This document shows, piece after piece, positions 15,421 through 22,940 of a stretch of DNA of 32,889 nucleotides. A program made the translations under genes and the position numbers. Positions within the stretch are counted from its first letter, which is position 1. Each line of letters starts with the position of its first letter. Origin of the DNA: Sulfurimonas sp. endosymbiont of Alviniconcha boucheti (GTDB lineage Bacteria > Campylobacterota > Campylobacteria > Campylobacterales > Sulfurimonadaceae); contig JAICBP010000084.1 of NCBI GenBank assembly GCA_021766785.1, positions 357,884-390,772 on the forward strand. Reading direction: 5' to 3'. The notes under the pieces were generated by a model, which had not been told where the DNA came from, ran no database searches, and saw only the letters and a program-made list of their open reading frames with translations.

Positions 15421-17574
15421 TTGTCTAATCTTTCAAAAGAAACTAAACTAACACTGCTCTATATACTTGTAGCATTTACATTCTCTGTGCTTATGCGACT
15501 TATCTGGGTTTATCAGTTTGATGGGTACGAACCATTTATCTTCAATGGTCAGTTTATGATCAATACAAATGATGGCTATTACTGGGCAGAGGGTGCAAGA
15601 GATTTACTCTTAGGAACTGGGACTAATCCAGATGCAAAAGAGTACTTTGATCATTTTCATCAGTTGCATGACCTCTCTCCTGTAGATACTGCTGCTGCAC
15701 AGGTCACAGCATTTTTTGCCTATGTACTCCCTTTCTCTTTTGAGTCAATAATCTTTTATTTACCTGCTTTTTTAAGCTCTTTAGTAGTTGTGCCTGTTAT
15801 TCTCATAGCTAAATCTTTAAAAAACCTAGAGATGGGACTTATAGCCGCTCTATTAGCTTCTATCGCTTGGAGCTATTATAACCGTACTATGGTAGGATAT
15901 TATGATACTGATATGCTCAATATCGTACTTCCTATGTTTCTGTTGTGGTCTATTATCTGGGCTATTCGAACAAAGCAGGATATCTATCTTCTACTAACAG
16001 CATTAGATATACTTGTCTATAGATGGTGGTATCCACAATCTTATGCCCTGGAGACATCATTTTTCGGACTTATTCTTTTATATACATTGATTTTTGATAG
16101 AGAAAATAGATACAACTATAAACTTCTCTCTATGATGCTTTTTGCTATGATGGGTCTTCCTGAATATATAAGATTTATTATCGTTCTTATTGCATATATA
16201 GCATTTAAAAAAGAGAGTATGCAGAAGTATATTTATCATATTTTAGCATTTGCAATGGTACTTTATTTTGGTACAGGAGGATTTACACCTATCTGGGGGA
16301 AATTAAAAGGGTATGTATTTAAAGATGCTATTAGTGTAGGAAAAGAGGGTTTAAAGCTTCACTTCTTCACAGTTAAGCAGACTATTCGTGAAGTTGGTCA
16401 AATTCCTTTTGAAACCTTGGCAAATCGTATTAGTGGGCATCCTGCTATTTTTGTTATTTCTCTTATTGGTTATGCTTATCTCTCTTTTAGACATAAAATT
16501 ATGATCTTAGCACTTCCTTTAGTTGGACTTGGATTATTAGCAAGTGTAGGTGGTCTGCGTTTTACTATTTATGCTGTACCTGTTCTCGCATTAGGTATAG
16601 CATTTCTTATTACTGAACTCTCTTCGCTTCTACCAAATGCTAAGCTTAAAATAATAAGTATGATGGCGTTTACAATAGCAATTCTTTTTCCAAATTATAC
16701 ACATATTGAAGGGTATAGAGTGCCTACTGTATTTTCAGCAACTGAGGTGAAGACATTAGATAAACTAAAGCATATTGCAGATAGAGAAGATTATGTCATT
16801 GGCTGGTGGGATTATGGCTATCCAATACGCTACTATGCAGATGTCAAAACACTTGCAGATGGTGGAAAGCATAGTGGTTCTGTAAACTTTCCACTCAGCT
16901 ATATTCTTACAAAACCACAAGATGTAGCTGCAAAGATGGCAAGACTAGATGTAGAGCAGACTGAAAAAAGCTATGCATTACGTGATGCAAATAAAGATCT
17001 CATTCAATTATCTACTATAGAGCAGATGACAACAGAACATGGTCTTAAGGATACAAATGATTTTTTACTTGCTTTAGAGACAGATGATATAAAACTTCCA
17101 AAGAAAACAAGAGATATATACTTCTACCTTCCATATAAGATGATGAATATTCTCCCTACAATAAATCTTTTTTCAAATATAGATATTATGAATGGTAAGC
17201 AAGGTAAACGCCCATTTTTCTTTGTAAGTCGTCACTTTAAAGATATGGGAGATAAGATAAACTTTGGTAGTAATATTTACTTAGATAAAAAAAGATGGCA
17301 AGTTGTAGTAAGAGAGCAACGAGTACCACTTAAAAGATTTACAAAAACGGTATATGATAAAAATAGGAAGTTACATGTAGATGAAAAGCTCTTCAATGTT
17401 ACTGCAAATCTCAATGTTATCTTTATGTCAAATTATAATACTTATTTAATTGTTGATGATGCTATGTATAACTCTCTATATATTCAACTTATGGTTTTAG
17501 AAAAAGCTGATCCTAAGCTTTTTGAAGCAGTAAATTTAACCCCAAGAGTAAAAATATATAAGCTTAAAATTTAG
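15421..17574 (+). CDS. pglB: PglB-type oligosaccharyltransferase (STT3 family)
   Basis: PglB transfers a lipid-linked oligosaccharide to Asn in D/E-x-N-x-S/T sequons of periplasmic proteins. The 717-residue protein has about 12-13 N-terminal membrane segments (residues about 10-430) and a C-terminal periplasmic domain. The hallmark WWDYGYP is at residues 462-468, nearly the same position as in C. jejuni PglB. The first-loop acid of the metal site is D51 in NTNDGYYWAEGARD. The start is TTG with AGGAAC upstream. Unlike C. jejuni, no pgl glycan-assembly cluster surrounds it; only one family 2 glycosyltransferase lies downstream, beyond mqnE, so the glycan genes must be elsewhere. Confidence 0.95.
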   Translation: MSNLSKETKLTLLYILVAFTFSVLMRLIWVYQFDGYEPFIFNGQFMINTNDGYYWAEGARDLLLGTGTNPDAKEYFDHFHQLHDLSPVDTAAAQVTAFFAYVLPFSFESIIFYLPAFLSSLVVVPVILIAKSLKNLEMGLIAALLASIAWSYYNRTMVGYYDTDMLNIVLPMFLLWSIIWAIRTKQDIYLLLTALDILVYRWWYPQSYALETSFFGLILLYTLIFDRENRYNYKLLSMMLFAMMGLPEYIRFIIVLIAYIAFKKESMQKYIYHILAFAMVLYFGTGGFTPIWGKLKGYVFKDAISVGKEGLKLHFFTVKQTIREVGQIPFETLANRISGHPAIFVISLIGYAYLSFRHKIMILALPLVGLGLLASVGGLRFTIYAVPVLALGIAFLITELSSLLPNAKLKIISMMAFTIAILFPNYTHIEGYRVPTVFSATEVKTLDKLKHIADREDYVIGWWDYGYPIRYYADVKTLADGGKHSGSVNFPLSYILTKPQDVAAKMARLDVEQTEKSYALRDANKDLIQLSTIEQMTTEHGLKDTNDFLLALETDDIKLPKKTRDIYFYLPYKMMNILPTINLFSNIDIMNGKQGKRPFFFVSRHFKDMGDKINFGSNIYLDKKRWQVVVREQRVPLKRFTKTVYDKNRKLHVDEKLFNVTANLNVIFMSNYNTYLIVDDAMYNSLYIQLMVLEKADPKLFEAVNLTPRVKIYKLKI

Positions 17575-17607
17575 TAATGATTTGAAAAAAACAGTAAAGA
17601 TAAAAAG

Positions 17608-18642
17608 ATGAAAAGAGTCAATTTTGAAGATGCTATGAGACTTTATGATATGGATTTTTTTGAACTTGGCTTACTAGCAGATGCTAAACGCCAAGAACTT
17701 CATGGGAAAAAGACATATTTTAATATCAATCGCCATATCAACCCAACAAATATTTGTGCAGATATTTGTAAGTTTTGTGCATACTCTGCAACACGTAAAA
17801 ATCCTAATGAATATACCATGAGTCATGAAGATATACTTCAAATAGTCAAAGAGATGGATAAGAGAGAAGCTAAAGAGGTGCATATAGTCTCTGCTCATAA
17901 TCCTAATGTGTCACTTGATTGGTACTTGAAAATATTTAAAAAGATTAAAGAGCAGTATCCTCATTTACATATAAAAGCATTAACTGCTGCAGAGGTGGAC
18001 TTTCTCTCTCGCCATCATGGGTACACCTATGATGAGATACTTGATATGATGCTAGAAAATGGTGTGGACTCTATGCCTGGTGGTGGTGCTGAGATATTTG
18101 ATGAGAAAGTTCGTGACTATATCTGTAAGGGAAAGGTAACATCCGATCAGTGGTTTGAGATTCATAGAAAGTGGCATGAACGTGGTAAAAAATCTAATGT
18201 TACTATGCTTTTTGGGCATGTGGAGTCTCGTGAAAATCGTATAGATCATATGATGCGTATTCGTGAGCTTCAAGATCTTACAGGAGGGTTTAACAGCTTC
18301 ATTCCTCTTGTCTATCAAACAAAAAATAATTATCTGAATATAGAGATACCAATCACAGCAAATGAAATTATAAAAACAATGGCAGTCTCACGTTTGGTTC
18401 TAGATAATGTACCAAATCTCAAAGCCTACTGGGTAACTTCTACTATAAATCTAGCATTACTATCACAAGAGTTTGGTGCGAATGATCTTGATGGAACTAT
18501 AGAGAAAGAGTCTATCAACTCAGCTGCAGGGGCAAAAAGTGCTGATGGCATGGATGTAGAAGAGTTTACTTCATTGATTAAAAATAGTGGCTTTATTCCA
18601 GTGGAGCGTGATAGCCTCTACAATGAGATAAAAATCTGGTAG
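17608..18642 (+). CDS. mqnE: Aminofutalosine synthase MqnE
   Basis: MqnE is the radical SAM enzyme that adds the carboxyvinyl chorismate derivative to SAM, forming aminofutalosine in the futalosine route to menaquinone. The 344-residue protein has the radical SAM cysteines C50-x3-C54-x2-C57 in NICADICKFCAYS. MqnE-specific stretches include INRHINPTNIC, KALTAAEVDFLSR, DSMPGGGAEIF, TMLFGHVE and the C-terminal FGANDLDGT. These distinguish it from MqnC, whose motif region differs. The gene is 33 bases after pglB. The 11-base spacer to the next gene contains a copy of the AAACGCCA word rather than a ribosome site. Confidence 0.93.
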   Translation: MKRVNFEDAMRLYDMDFFELGLLADAKRQELHGKKTYFNINRHINPTNICADICKFCAYSATRKNPNEYTMSHEDILQIVKEMDKREAKEVHIVSAHNPNVSLDWYLKIFKKIKEQYPHLHIKALTAAEVDFLSRHHGYTYDEILDMMLENGVDSMPGGGAEIFDEKVRDYICKGKVTSDQWFEIHRKWHERGKKSNVTMLFGHVESRENRIDHMMRIRELQDLTGGFNSFIPLVYQTKNNYLNIEIPITANEIIKTMAVSRLVLDNVPNLKAYWVTSTINLALLSQEFGANDLDGTIEKESINSAAGAKSADGMDVEEFTSLIKNSGFIPVERDSLYNEIKIW

Positions 18643-18643
18643 T

Positions 18644-18651
18644 AAACGCCA
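18644..18651 (+). repeat. Dispersed over-represented octamer AAACGCCA (intergenic copy; 16 further copies in the window)
   Basis: This copy fills most of the 11-base spacer between mqnE and the glycosyltransferase. Other plus-strand copies start at 3402, 4706, 6902, 8492, 12575, 13131, 17686 and 24191. Minus-strand copies (read as TGGCGTTT) start at 4165, 4889, 10383, 11190, 16664, 23842, 29501 and 32845. Three more sites match only the first seven bases: 17206, 21639 and 28144. At about 35% GC fewer than one octamer would be expected in both strands by hand estimate. The copies occur in all three codon phases, so codon choice alone does not explain them. Confidence 0.7.
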
Positions 18652-18653
18652 CG

Positions 18654-19478
18654 ATGCAGATAGCAGTTGTTATCCCTACATACAACCGCTATAAGCTACT
18701 TCAAAGAGCAATAAACTCTATCTTCGCTCAAACATATAAACCCTCTGAAATTATAGTAGTTGATGATGGTTCGACAGATAATACCTCAAATATCAAAAAA
18801 GAATTTCCTTCTGTAAAATATATTTATCAAAAAAATAGTGGTGTTTCTTCTGCGAGAAATAGAGGCATTAAGAGTGTATGTTCTGAATGGATAGCTTTTT
18901 TGGATTCTGATGATGAGTGGTATCCTACAAAACTTGAAGAGCAGGTAAAATTTCATCAAAAACATAGTAATATTTTTATGAGCTACACTGATGAGACTTG
19001 GATACGAGATGGTGTATCTGTACATATCCCTAAGAAGTTCAAAAAAATAGGTGAAGATATTTTTGCAGAAAATCTCTCTTGCTGTCATATAGCCCCCTCA
19101 TCAGTACTTTTACACAGAAACATTTTTGAGTTAGTAGGTATGTTTGATGAGCGCTTAGAGGTGTGTGAAGATTATGACCTCTGGTTAAGAATATCCTTAA
19201 ACCATACAGTAGCATTAGTAGATCAAAAACTTATAAAGAAATATGCTGGGCATGAAGATCAGCTCAGTTTTAAATATTGGGGAATGGATAGGTTTCGTGT
19301 AATTACTCTTGAAAAGTTTTTGGTGGATACAAAAAGTTTACATCCTAAAAAGAGAATATGTATTAAAAAAGAGCTTCTTAGAAAGTACAGCCTCCTTTTA
19401 AAAGGTGCTTTAAAACATAATCGAGATAAAGATGTAGAAACCTATAGAGAAAAAATAGTAAAATTTAGATTAGTTTAA
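18654..19478 (+). CDS. Family 2 glycosyltransferase
   Basis: The 274-residue protein is a GT-A fold, family 2 glycosyltransferase. It opens IAVVIPTYNRYKLLQRAINS, followed by IIVVDDGSTDNT (nucleotide-sugar binding) and SSARNRGI. The metal-binding acidic motif is LDSDDEW near residues 86-92. A likely catalytic acid lies in VCEDYDLWLR (near 177). There are no membrane segments, so it acts at the cytosolic face. The donor and acceptor cannot be predicted; lipopolysaccharide, a flagellar glycan or the PglB glycan are all possible. No Shine-Dalgarno is visible before the ATG, so translation may depend on coupling to mqnE 11 bases upstream. Confidence 0.9.
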   Translation: MQIAVVIPTYNRYKLLQRAINSIFAQTYKPSEIIVVDDGSTDNTSNIKKEFPSVKYIYQKNSGVSSARNRGIKSVCSEWIAFLDSDDEWYPTKLEEQVKFHQKHSNIFMSYTDETWIRDGVSVHIPKKFKKIGEDIFAENLSCCHIAPSSVLLHRNIFELVGMFDERLEVCEDYDLWLRISLNHTVALVDQKLIKKYAGHEDQLSFKYWGMDRFRVITLEKFLVDTKSLHPKKRICIKKELLRKYSLLLKGALKHNRDKDVETYREKIVKFRLV

Positions 19479-19489
19479 TTTTTTTTCGA

Positions 19490-19495
19490 TAAAAT
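19490..19495 (+). promoter_or_regulatory. Candidate tRNA-Asn promoter, -10 element
   Basis: TAAAAT follows a run of T residues and ends 11 bases before the mature tRNA 5' end. The spacing suits a short 5' leader. Confidence 0.4.
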
Positions 19496-19506
19496 TTCTA
19501 CCGTAT

Positions 19507-19581
19507 TCCGGATTAGCTCAGTGGTAGAGTAGATGACTGTTAATCATTTGGTCGCTGGTTCGAATCCAGCATCCGGAGCCA
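19507..19581 (+). tRNA. tRNA-Asn (anticodon GTT), CCA encoded
   Basis: The acceptor arm pairs TCCGGAT (19507-19513) with ATCCGGA (19571-19577), followed by discriminator G and an encoded CCA. The D-arm reads GCTCAGTGGTAGAGT. The anticodon loop CTGTTAA carries GTT, and the T-arm is CTGGTTCGAATCCAG. All arms are intact, so this is a functional tRNA. Its 3' 47 bases are duplicated exactly at 21105-21151, marking it as the attachment site of the adjoining island. Confidence 0.97.
19535..19581 (+). repeat. attL: 47-bp direct repeat within the 3' end of tRNA-Asn
   Basis: The segment runs from the anticodon stem through the encoded CCA and is identical to 21105-21151. The identity ends exactly at CCA on the right and one base before GACTGTT on the left. 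This is the expected form of a tyrosine-integrase attachment site in a tRNA gene. Confidence 0.85.
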
Positions 19582-19652
19582 TACAAAACTCCCTGAAATA
19601 CGAACTTCTAAGCACTTTAAAAAATCACTTTAAGTTTCAAAAAATAACCCTC

Positions 19653-19736
19653 AGTCCGTCACAAGTCCGTACGATAATAAATAATATGATTAGAAATGAG
19701 AACTACATCCTTATAAATCTCCATGATTGAGTCCGT
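19653..19736 (+). repeat. AGTCCGT direct repeats, possible integrase arm sites
   Basis: AGTCCGT occurs at 19653-19659, 19664-19670 (11 bases apart) and 19730-19736. A fourth copy is at 20971-20977 near the other end of the island. Shorter AAGTCC copies are at 19739 and 20959. The placement inside both island ends would suit arm-type binding sites of a tyrosine integrase; this is inference. The whole 19582-20017 gap (436 bases) holds these repeats, the integrase fossil, a 12-base palindrome ATTGCTAGCAAT (19877-19888) and a small hairpin (19911-19927). Confidence 0.45.
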
Positions 19737-19756
19737 ATAAGTCCTTTGTATTGGTA

Positions 19757-19852
19757 CTAATTTGAACTTAGGTTTTCATTTACCACTTCTTTATAAAACA
19801 CACCTTCATGTTTCGTTGATATCTTTTTTTGAATTATTTTTAGATTAGCCAT
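19757..19852 (-). pseudogene. N-terminal fossil of an island integrase
   Basis: On the minus strand a GGAGT ribosome site precedes ATG at 19852. The frame reads MANLKIIQKKISTKHEGVFY, then KEVVNENLSSN and a stop: 31 residues. The pattern (short basic start, then GVFYKEVVNE) resembles the opening of the N-terminal DNA-binding domain of phage-type tyrosine integrases found in Campylobacterota. A full integrase would need about 350-400 residues, whereas only about 175 bases remain before the tRNA. The frame probably ends at a deletion joint after ENL. The position and orientation next to attL fit. The match comes from memory and is short. Confidence 0.45.
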
Positions 19853-19988
19853 AATAACTCCATATAGTAGTACTCAATTGCTAGCAATGGTAAACTAAAA
19901 AAGCTGTTGCTTCCCTTATACAGGGAAATAGAGGAGTTTTGATAAAATATGGAGAGATTTGATAAGCTCAAAAAATAGCTAAATATGC

Positions 19989-19994
19989 TATAAT
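19989..19994 (+). promoter_or_regulatory. Extended -10 promoter of the AbiEii-type pair
   Basis: TGCTATAAT (19986-19994) is a perfect extended -10 element. AAGGAG at 20006-20011 is a strong ribosome site six bases before the ATG at 20018. Transcription would start about 15 bases before the coding region, so the cassette carries its own expression signals. Confidence 0.55.
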
Positions 19995-20017
19995 TACAAA
20001 AAGATAAGGAGTGTGTG

Positions 20018-20266
20018 ATGCAAACTAAATTTCAACCAATGTTACTATTAACTGTAAACAACTCCATAGGTAATAAAAAGAAGCATTTTACTGTTGAAAA
20101 TTTATGTCAACTTTTTAATAAAGAGCAAGATTTTTCTAGTGTAGAAAAATATGCACTCGATACTATAAAAACAGAAGCATCACCAGAGGAATTATCTTGG
20201 TTCAGTAAAGATTACCATATTCCTCTTTCAAAAATAAAACATGTCTTATCAGCAAATTTCTATTAA
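20018..20266 (+). CDS. Small protein preceding the AbiEii-type toxin, candidate antitoxin
   Basis: This 82-residue protein has no family I recognise. It begins MQTKFQPMLLLTVNNSIG and contains HFTVENLCQLFNKEQD and PEELSWFSKDYHIPLSKIKHVL. The last part could form a short helix-turn-helix (PLSKIKHVLSANFY). The ATG at 20018 is preceded by AAGGAG; the GTG one codon earlier is less likely. It overlaps the downstream nucleotidyltransferase gene by 26 bases in another frame, so the two are co-expressed with coupled translation, as usual for antitoxin-toxin pairs. It is much smaller than AbiEi. The antitoxin role is inferred from position alone. Confidence 0.6.
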   Translation: MQTKFQPMLLLTVNNSIGNKKKHFTVENLCQLFNKEQDFSSVEKYALDTIKTEASPEELSWFSKDYHIPLSKIKHVLSANFY

Positions 20267-20960
20267 TCCAAATAAACTTGAGTTTATCAAAGAAAACTAT
20301 CAAGACCAAATAACTGCACTTGAACTATTTTTCAAAGATGCATTTGCTAAAACACTTCCAAAAGATATTATAAAATTTGGTGGAGGGACTGCACTCTCTA
20401 TCTATTATTTTCAACATAGATTGAGTTTTGATATTGACTTGTTTCTAGTAGACCAGCAATATCTATCATATTTCAGTCCTAAACATTGGATAGAAGATAC
20501 AAGTAATTTTAATAGCTCGCAATATATTGATATACATAATCATATAGGAGTTGTCTCAGCTAATAATATTAAGGTTGATATTTTAGTTGATTCAAGCTCT
20601 GATAGTATTTTAATAGATGACACAAAAACTGTATTTTCATTTGATATAAGAGTAGAGTCTATTGAAAATATTTTGGCAAAGAAAATAGTTTTTAGAAAAA
20701 AAGATAATAAGGCTCGTGATATTTTTGATATTGCTGTAGCAATACAAAATGATGAAAATATAATCCGTAACCTTCTAAAAAATGAAAGAGTAACAAAAGA
20801 AGATTTACAAATTTTTCAAACTGCTTTAGAATCAATAAATATGAAAAAATATAAAACTGCAATAGATTTGATTGAACCAATTGATGAGTATCTGTCTTTA
20901 GCGAGCGAGGCACCTGATTTTATATTATCATCTTTAAAAAATCTCTTTGAAACGAGTTAA
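20241..20960 (+). CDS. AbiEii/AbiGii-family nucleotidyltransferase toxin
   Basis: The 239-residue protein has the core of the nucleotidyltransferase superfamily. FGGGTALSIYYFQHRLSFDID holds the GG-T motif (residues about 47-51) and the metal-binding D-I-D (about 65-67), and IKVDILVD supplies the third acid (near 112). The helix IENILAKKIVFRKKDNKARD, then IFDIAVAI, is the conserved AbiEii lysine/aspartate region. AbiEii-type proteins act as toxins that modify tRNA or other targets and confer phage resistance, paired with an antitoxin. The start overlaps the small upstream gene by 26 bases. It is the only recognisable cargo of the tRNA-Asn island, which suggests a defence or stabilisation role. 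Confidence 0.75.
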   Translation: MSYQQISINPNKLEFIKENYQDQITALELFFKDAFAKTLPKDIIKFGGGTALSIYYFQHRLSFDIDLFLVDQQYLSYFSPKHWIEDTSNFNSSQYIDIHNHIGVVSANNIKVDILVDSSSDSILIDDTKTVFSFDIRVESIENILAKKIVFRKKDNKARDIFDIAVAIQNDENIIRNLLKNERVTKEDLQIFQTALESINMKKYKTAIDLIEPIDEYLSLASEAPDFILSSLKNLFETS

Positions 20961-21308
20961 GTCCTTGGAAAGTCCGTGTAAGATTGTTCTTTTTGCAAAA
21001 AGATGATAAGATTTAATAAGCAAAAAGTTTTTAGAAACTCCTTATTTTAGGGATTTGATTGCATTTGAGAAGATTTAAGGAAGTATGATATGTTGCTTTT
21101 AACCGACTGTTAATCATTTGGTCGCTGGTTCGAATCCAGCATCCGGAGCCACTTCAACCTTAAATCCCATAAACTCAAACTTAGGTAATTCCTTGCTTCA
21201 TAGTTGCTTTAGTTTTAATTTTGTTCTTTAGAAAAATATTTTAGATATTATAAATATAACAATGAAAATTATATAAATTTCCGCCAAGCTATTTACATGC
21301 TTGATGGA
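20961..21308. other. Gap after the toxin gene, containing attR and no gene
   Basis: The stretch holds an AGTCCGT repeat (20971-20977), a perfect 14-base palindrome CTTTTTGCAAAAAG (20989-21002), and a second GCAAAAAG about 25 bases on. Then come the 47-base attR copy (21105-21151) and about 157 AT-rich bases up to the nusA stop. A weak CAAGC/GCTTG hairpin lies just past nusA. I see no coding sequence or RNA gene. Confidence 0.5.
21105..21151 (+). repeat. attR: 47-bp copy of the tRNA-Asn 3' end
   Basis: It is identical base for base to 19535-19581 and starts with GACTGTTAATCATTTGG. It lacks the acceptor 5' strand and D-arm, so it cannot be a tRNA. It marks the distal junction of the island. 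Confidence 0.85.
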
Positions 21309-22442
21309 TTAATTAAAAAGTGCCTCTAATGCATCTACACCATCTTTAGCCTCTTCTATCTCACCATCCTCATTTGTAACAGCATCACTTTCTACTAGCT
21401 CAATCTGCATACCTGTTAGCATAGAAGCAAGACGAATATTTATACCACTTTTACCAATAGCTTTTGATTTTTGATCTACAGGAAGAGTGATTATTGCTTT
21501 TTCATTTTCACCCTCTTCATTTTTTACAATCTCTACATGAGAGAGAATAGCAGGACTCATAGTTCGTGATACAAAAAGTTCAGGTATTGTTGTGTACTCA
21601 ATACAGTCGATATTCTCACCGATCAGCTCATCACTTACGGCGTTTATACGGACACCTTTAACACCAACCGTTGCACCAACAGCATCAACTTGTGGATGTG
21701 TACTCATAATTGCAATTTTTGCACGCTCACCAGGAATACGTGCTGCTTTTTCAATGATAACTGTTCCATCATTTATCTCAGGAACTTCTAAAGCAAGAAG
21801 TTGTTCTAAGAACTTAGGACTTGTACGAGAGAGTTCTATGCCTATACCATGCTCTTTATCCATATTTACACGGCGAACAACAGCTTTAATATGGTCACCG
21901 ACCTCAAAGTATTCTCCCTTGATACGGCTTTTCATAGGGAGCACTGCGCGAATCTCATCTACTTCTATGTATGTAGCATTTTGTGAATCGACACGAGTTA
22001 CTCGTCCACTCACAAGAGTACCTATCTTTGACTGATATTTACTATATACCTCATCTTCTACAAGTCTTTGAATATGAAACTCTATTTCACGGTGGAGTTG
22101 TGAAGCACCAGTACGACCATAATCCTCTAAATTGTGATCCACCTGAAGTTGATCATCTAATTCTACTTGATCATCATACTCTCTTGCTTCACTAAGGGGG
22201 ATATATGCAGGTGCAAGCTCTTCATCATTAAGTCTCTCATCACCATCTGAAACAACTGTAATTGTCTGCACAATTTTAATACTTTTTGTCTCTTCATCAA
22301 TATGTGCTTCAAATGCGAAGTTTCTATTTATAACTCTTTTTGCAGTCTGAACAAATGCAGTTTTGAGTGATTCGAGTACTTTTTCGGGCTGTAAACCTTT
22401 TTCATGAGCGATTGCTTCAGCGATGTCTAATATTTTTTCCAT
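21309..22442 (-). CDS. nusA: Transcription termination/antitermination factor NusA
   Basis: NusA binds RNA polymerase and nascent RNA and modulates pausing, termination and rRNA antitermination. The 377-residue protein has the N-terminal polymerase-binding domain (1-130, MEKILDIAEAIAHEKGL). It continues with an S1 domain (about 140-205, GTLVSGRVTRVDSQNATYIE) and KH1 and KH2 domains (about 210-350). The KH1 loop reads GATVGVKGVRINAV, and KH2 reads AIGKSGINIRLASML. It lacks the C-terminal acidic repeats of E. coli NusA, as in many bacteria. It stands alone here, without the usual rimP-nusA-infB neighbours. Confidence 0.96.
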   Translation of the reverse strand: MEKILDIAEAIAHEKGLQPEKVLESLKTAFVQTAKRVINRNFAFEAHIDEETKSIKIVQTITVVSDGDERLNDEELAPAYIPLSEAREYDDQVELDDQLQVDHNLEDYGRTGASQLHREIEFHIQRLVEDEVYSKYQSKIGTLVSGRVTRVDSQNATYIEVDEIRAVLPMKSRIKGEYFEVGDHIKAVVRRVNMDKEHGIGIELSRTSPKFLEQLLALEVPEINDGTVIIEKAARIPGERAKIAIMSTHPQVDAVGATVGVKGVRINAVSDELIGENIDCIEYTTIPELFVSRTMSPAILSHVEIVKNEEGENEKAIITLPVDQKSKAIGKSGINIRLASMLTGMQIELVESDAVTNEDGEIEEAKDGVDALEALFN

Positions 22443-22632
22443 AATAATTGCCTTTTATGTTTTCCCTATTTTCTTTGAACAATGATAAGTAAATTGGGGA
22501 GTTTTTTTGTAAGTTAGAAAGTATATACAAATATGCATAAAAACTTCTTTAACTATAAAGTAATTTTACTTGTTGCATCATTTTAGTATAAATTATAAGA
22601 GAGAGTTAATAGAGTTTTTATACATATTTAAC

Positions 22633-22638
22633 TATAAT
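22633..22638 (+). promoter_or_regulatory. Candidate promoter of the HP0268-like / miaB / pil-like operon, -10 element
   Basis: TATAAT within ACTATAATCC lies 46 bases before the ATG at 22685. AAGGA at 22672-22676 is the ribosome site. All eight genes from 22685 to 28162 follow with tiny gaps or overlaps, so this may drive the whole set. Confidence 0.45.
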
Positions 22639-22684
22639 CCAAAATTAATAAGTCTCTAGCACTTAAAAAAGAAGGATGTAAAGT

Positions 22685-22930
22685 ATGGATTTAAAATTTG
22701 CAAGAACTGATATAACAAATAAACCAAAAAAAGTAAATTTGGCAAAGATAGAAGCAGCGGTTGAGAAAGATGATAGTATCATCTTTTACTTTGACAAAGA
22801 CAACTCTCACAAAGATTTATTAGCACTTCAAGACCATTTTGAAGCAAAAGGTAAAAGCTTTTATATGAGTGAAGTGAAGTTTGGTATGTCAGATAATGAC
22901 TATATGTACCAAGTACACATAATGAGCTAG
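22685..22930 (+). CDS. HP0268-like small protein
   Basis: The 81-residue acidic/basic protein directly precedes miaB. H. pylori HP0268 holds the same place beside miaB (HP0269). HP0268 is a small alpha/beta protein reported to have nicking endonuclease and RNase activity. Visible here are [30 protein letters not shown] and [17 protein letters not shown], consistent with a compact alpha/beta fold. The assignment leans on gene order and size; I cannot align the sequence to HP0268 from memory. The ATG follows AAGGA at good spacing. The miaB ATG is 10 bases after the stop. Confidence 0.55.
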   Translation: MDLKFARTDITNKPKKVNLAKIEAAVEKDDSIIFYFDKDNSHKDLLALQDHFEAKGKSFYMSEVKFGMSDNDYMYQVHIMS

Positions 22931-22940
22931 AGAGGCTCTT

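Larger units (their letters stand above)
19582..21151 (+). mobile_element. Mini genomic island in tRNA-Asn carrying an AbiEii-type toxin pair, without an intact integrase
   Basis: The 1,570-base segment is bounded by the intact tRNA-Asn and an exact 47-base copy of its 3' end. It contains a two-gene AbiEii-type cassette with its own promoter. An integrase-like N-terminal fossil (19757-19852, minus) lies where an integrase start would be expected, with its lost C-terminus pointing toward the tRNA. AGTCCGT repeats occur near both ends. No transposase or complete recombinase is present, so it is either a relic shortened by deletion or a non-autonomous island mobilised in trans. Base composition is AT-rich like much of the window, so composition does not add evidence. 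Confidence 0.8.

Noticed and set aside
19533-19730. Plus-strand ORF of 65 codons starting inside the tRNA
   Set aside because: It begins in the anticodon arm of tRNA-Asn and translates the tRNA and att site; no ribosome site and no family resemblance.
19959-19964. TTGATA as a -35 for the toxin-cassette promoter
   Set aside because: It lies 24 bases from the -10, too far; the extended -10 alone is adequate.
21592-22195. Plus-strand ORFs across nusA
   Set aside because: They are antisense shadows of a well-conserved nusA frame.
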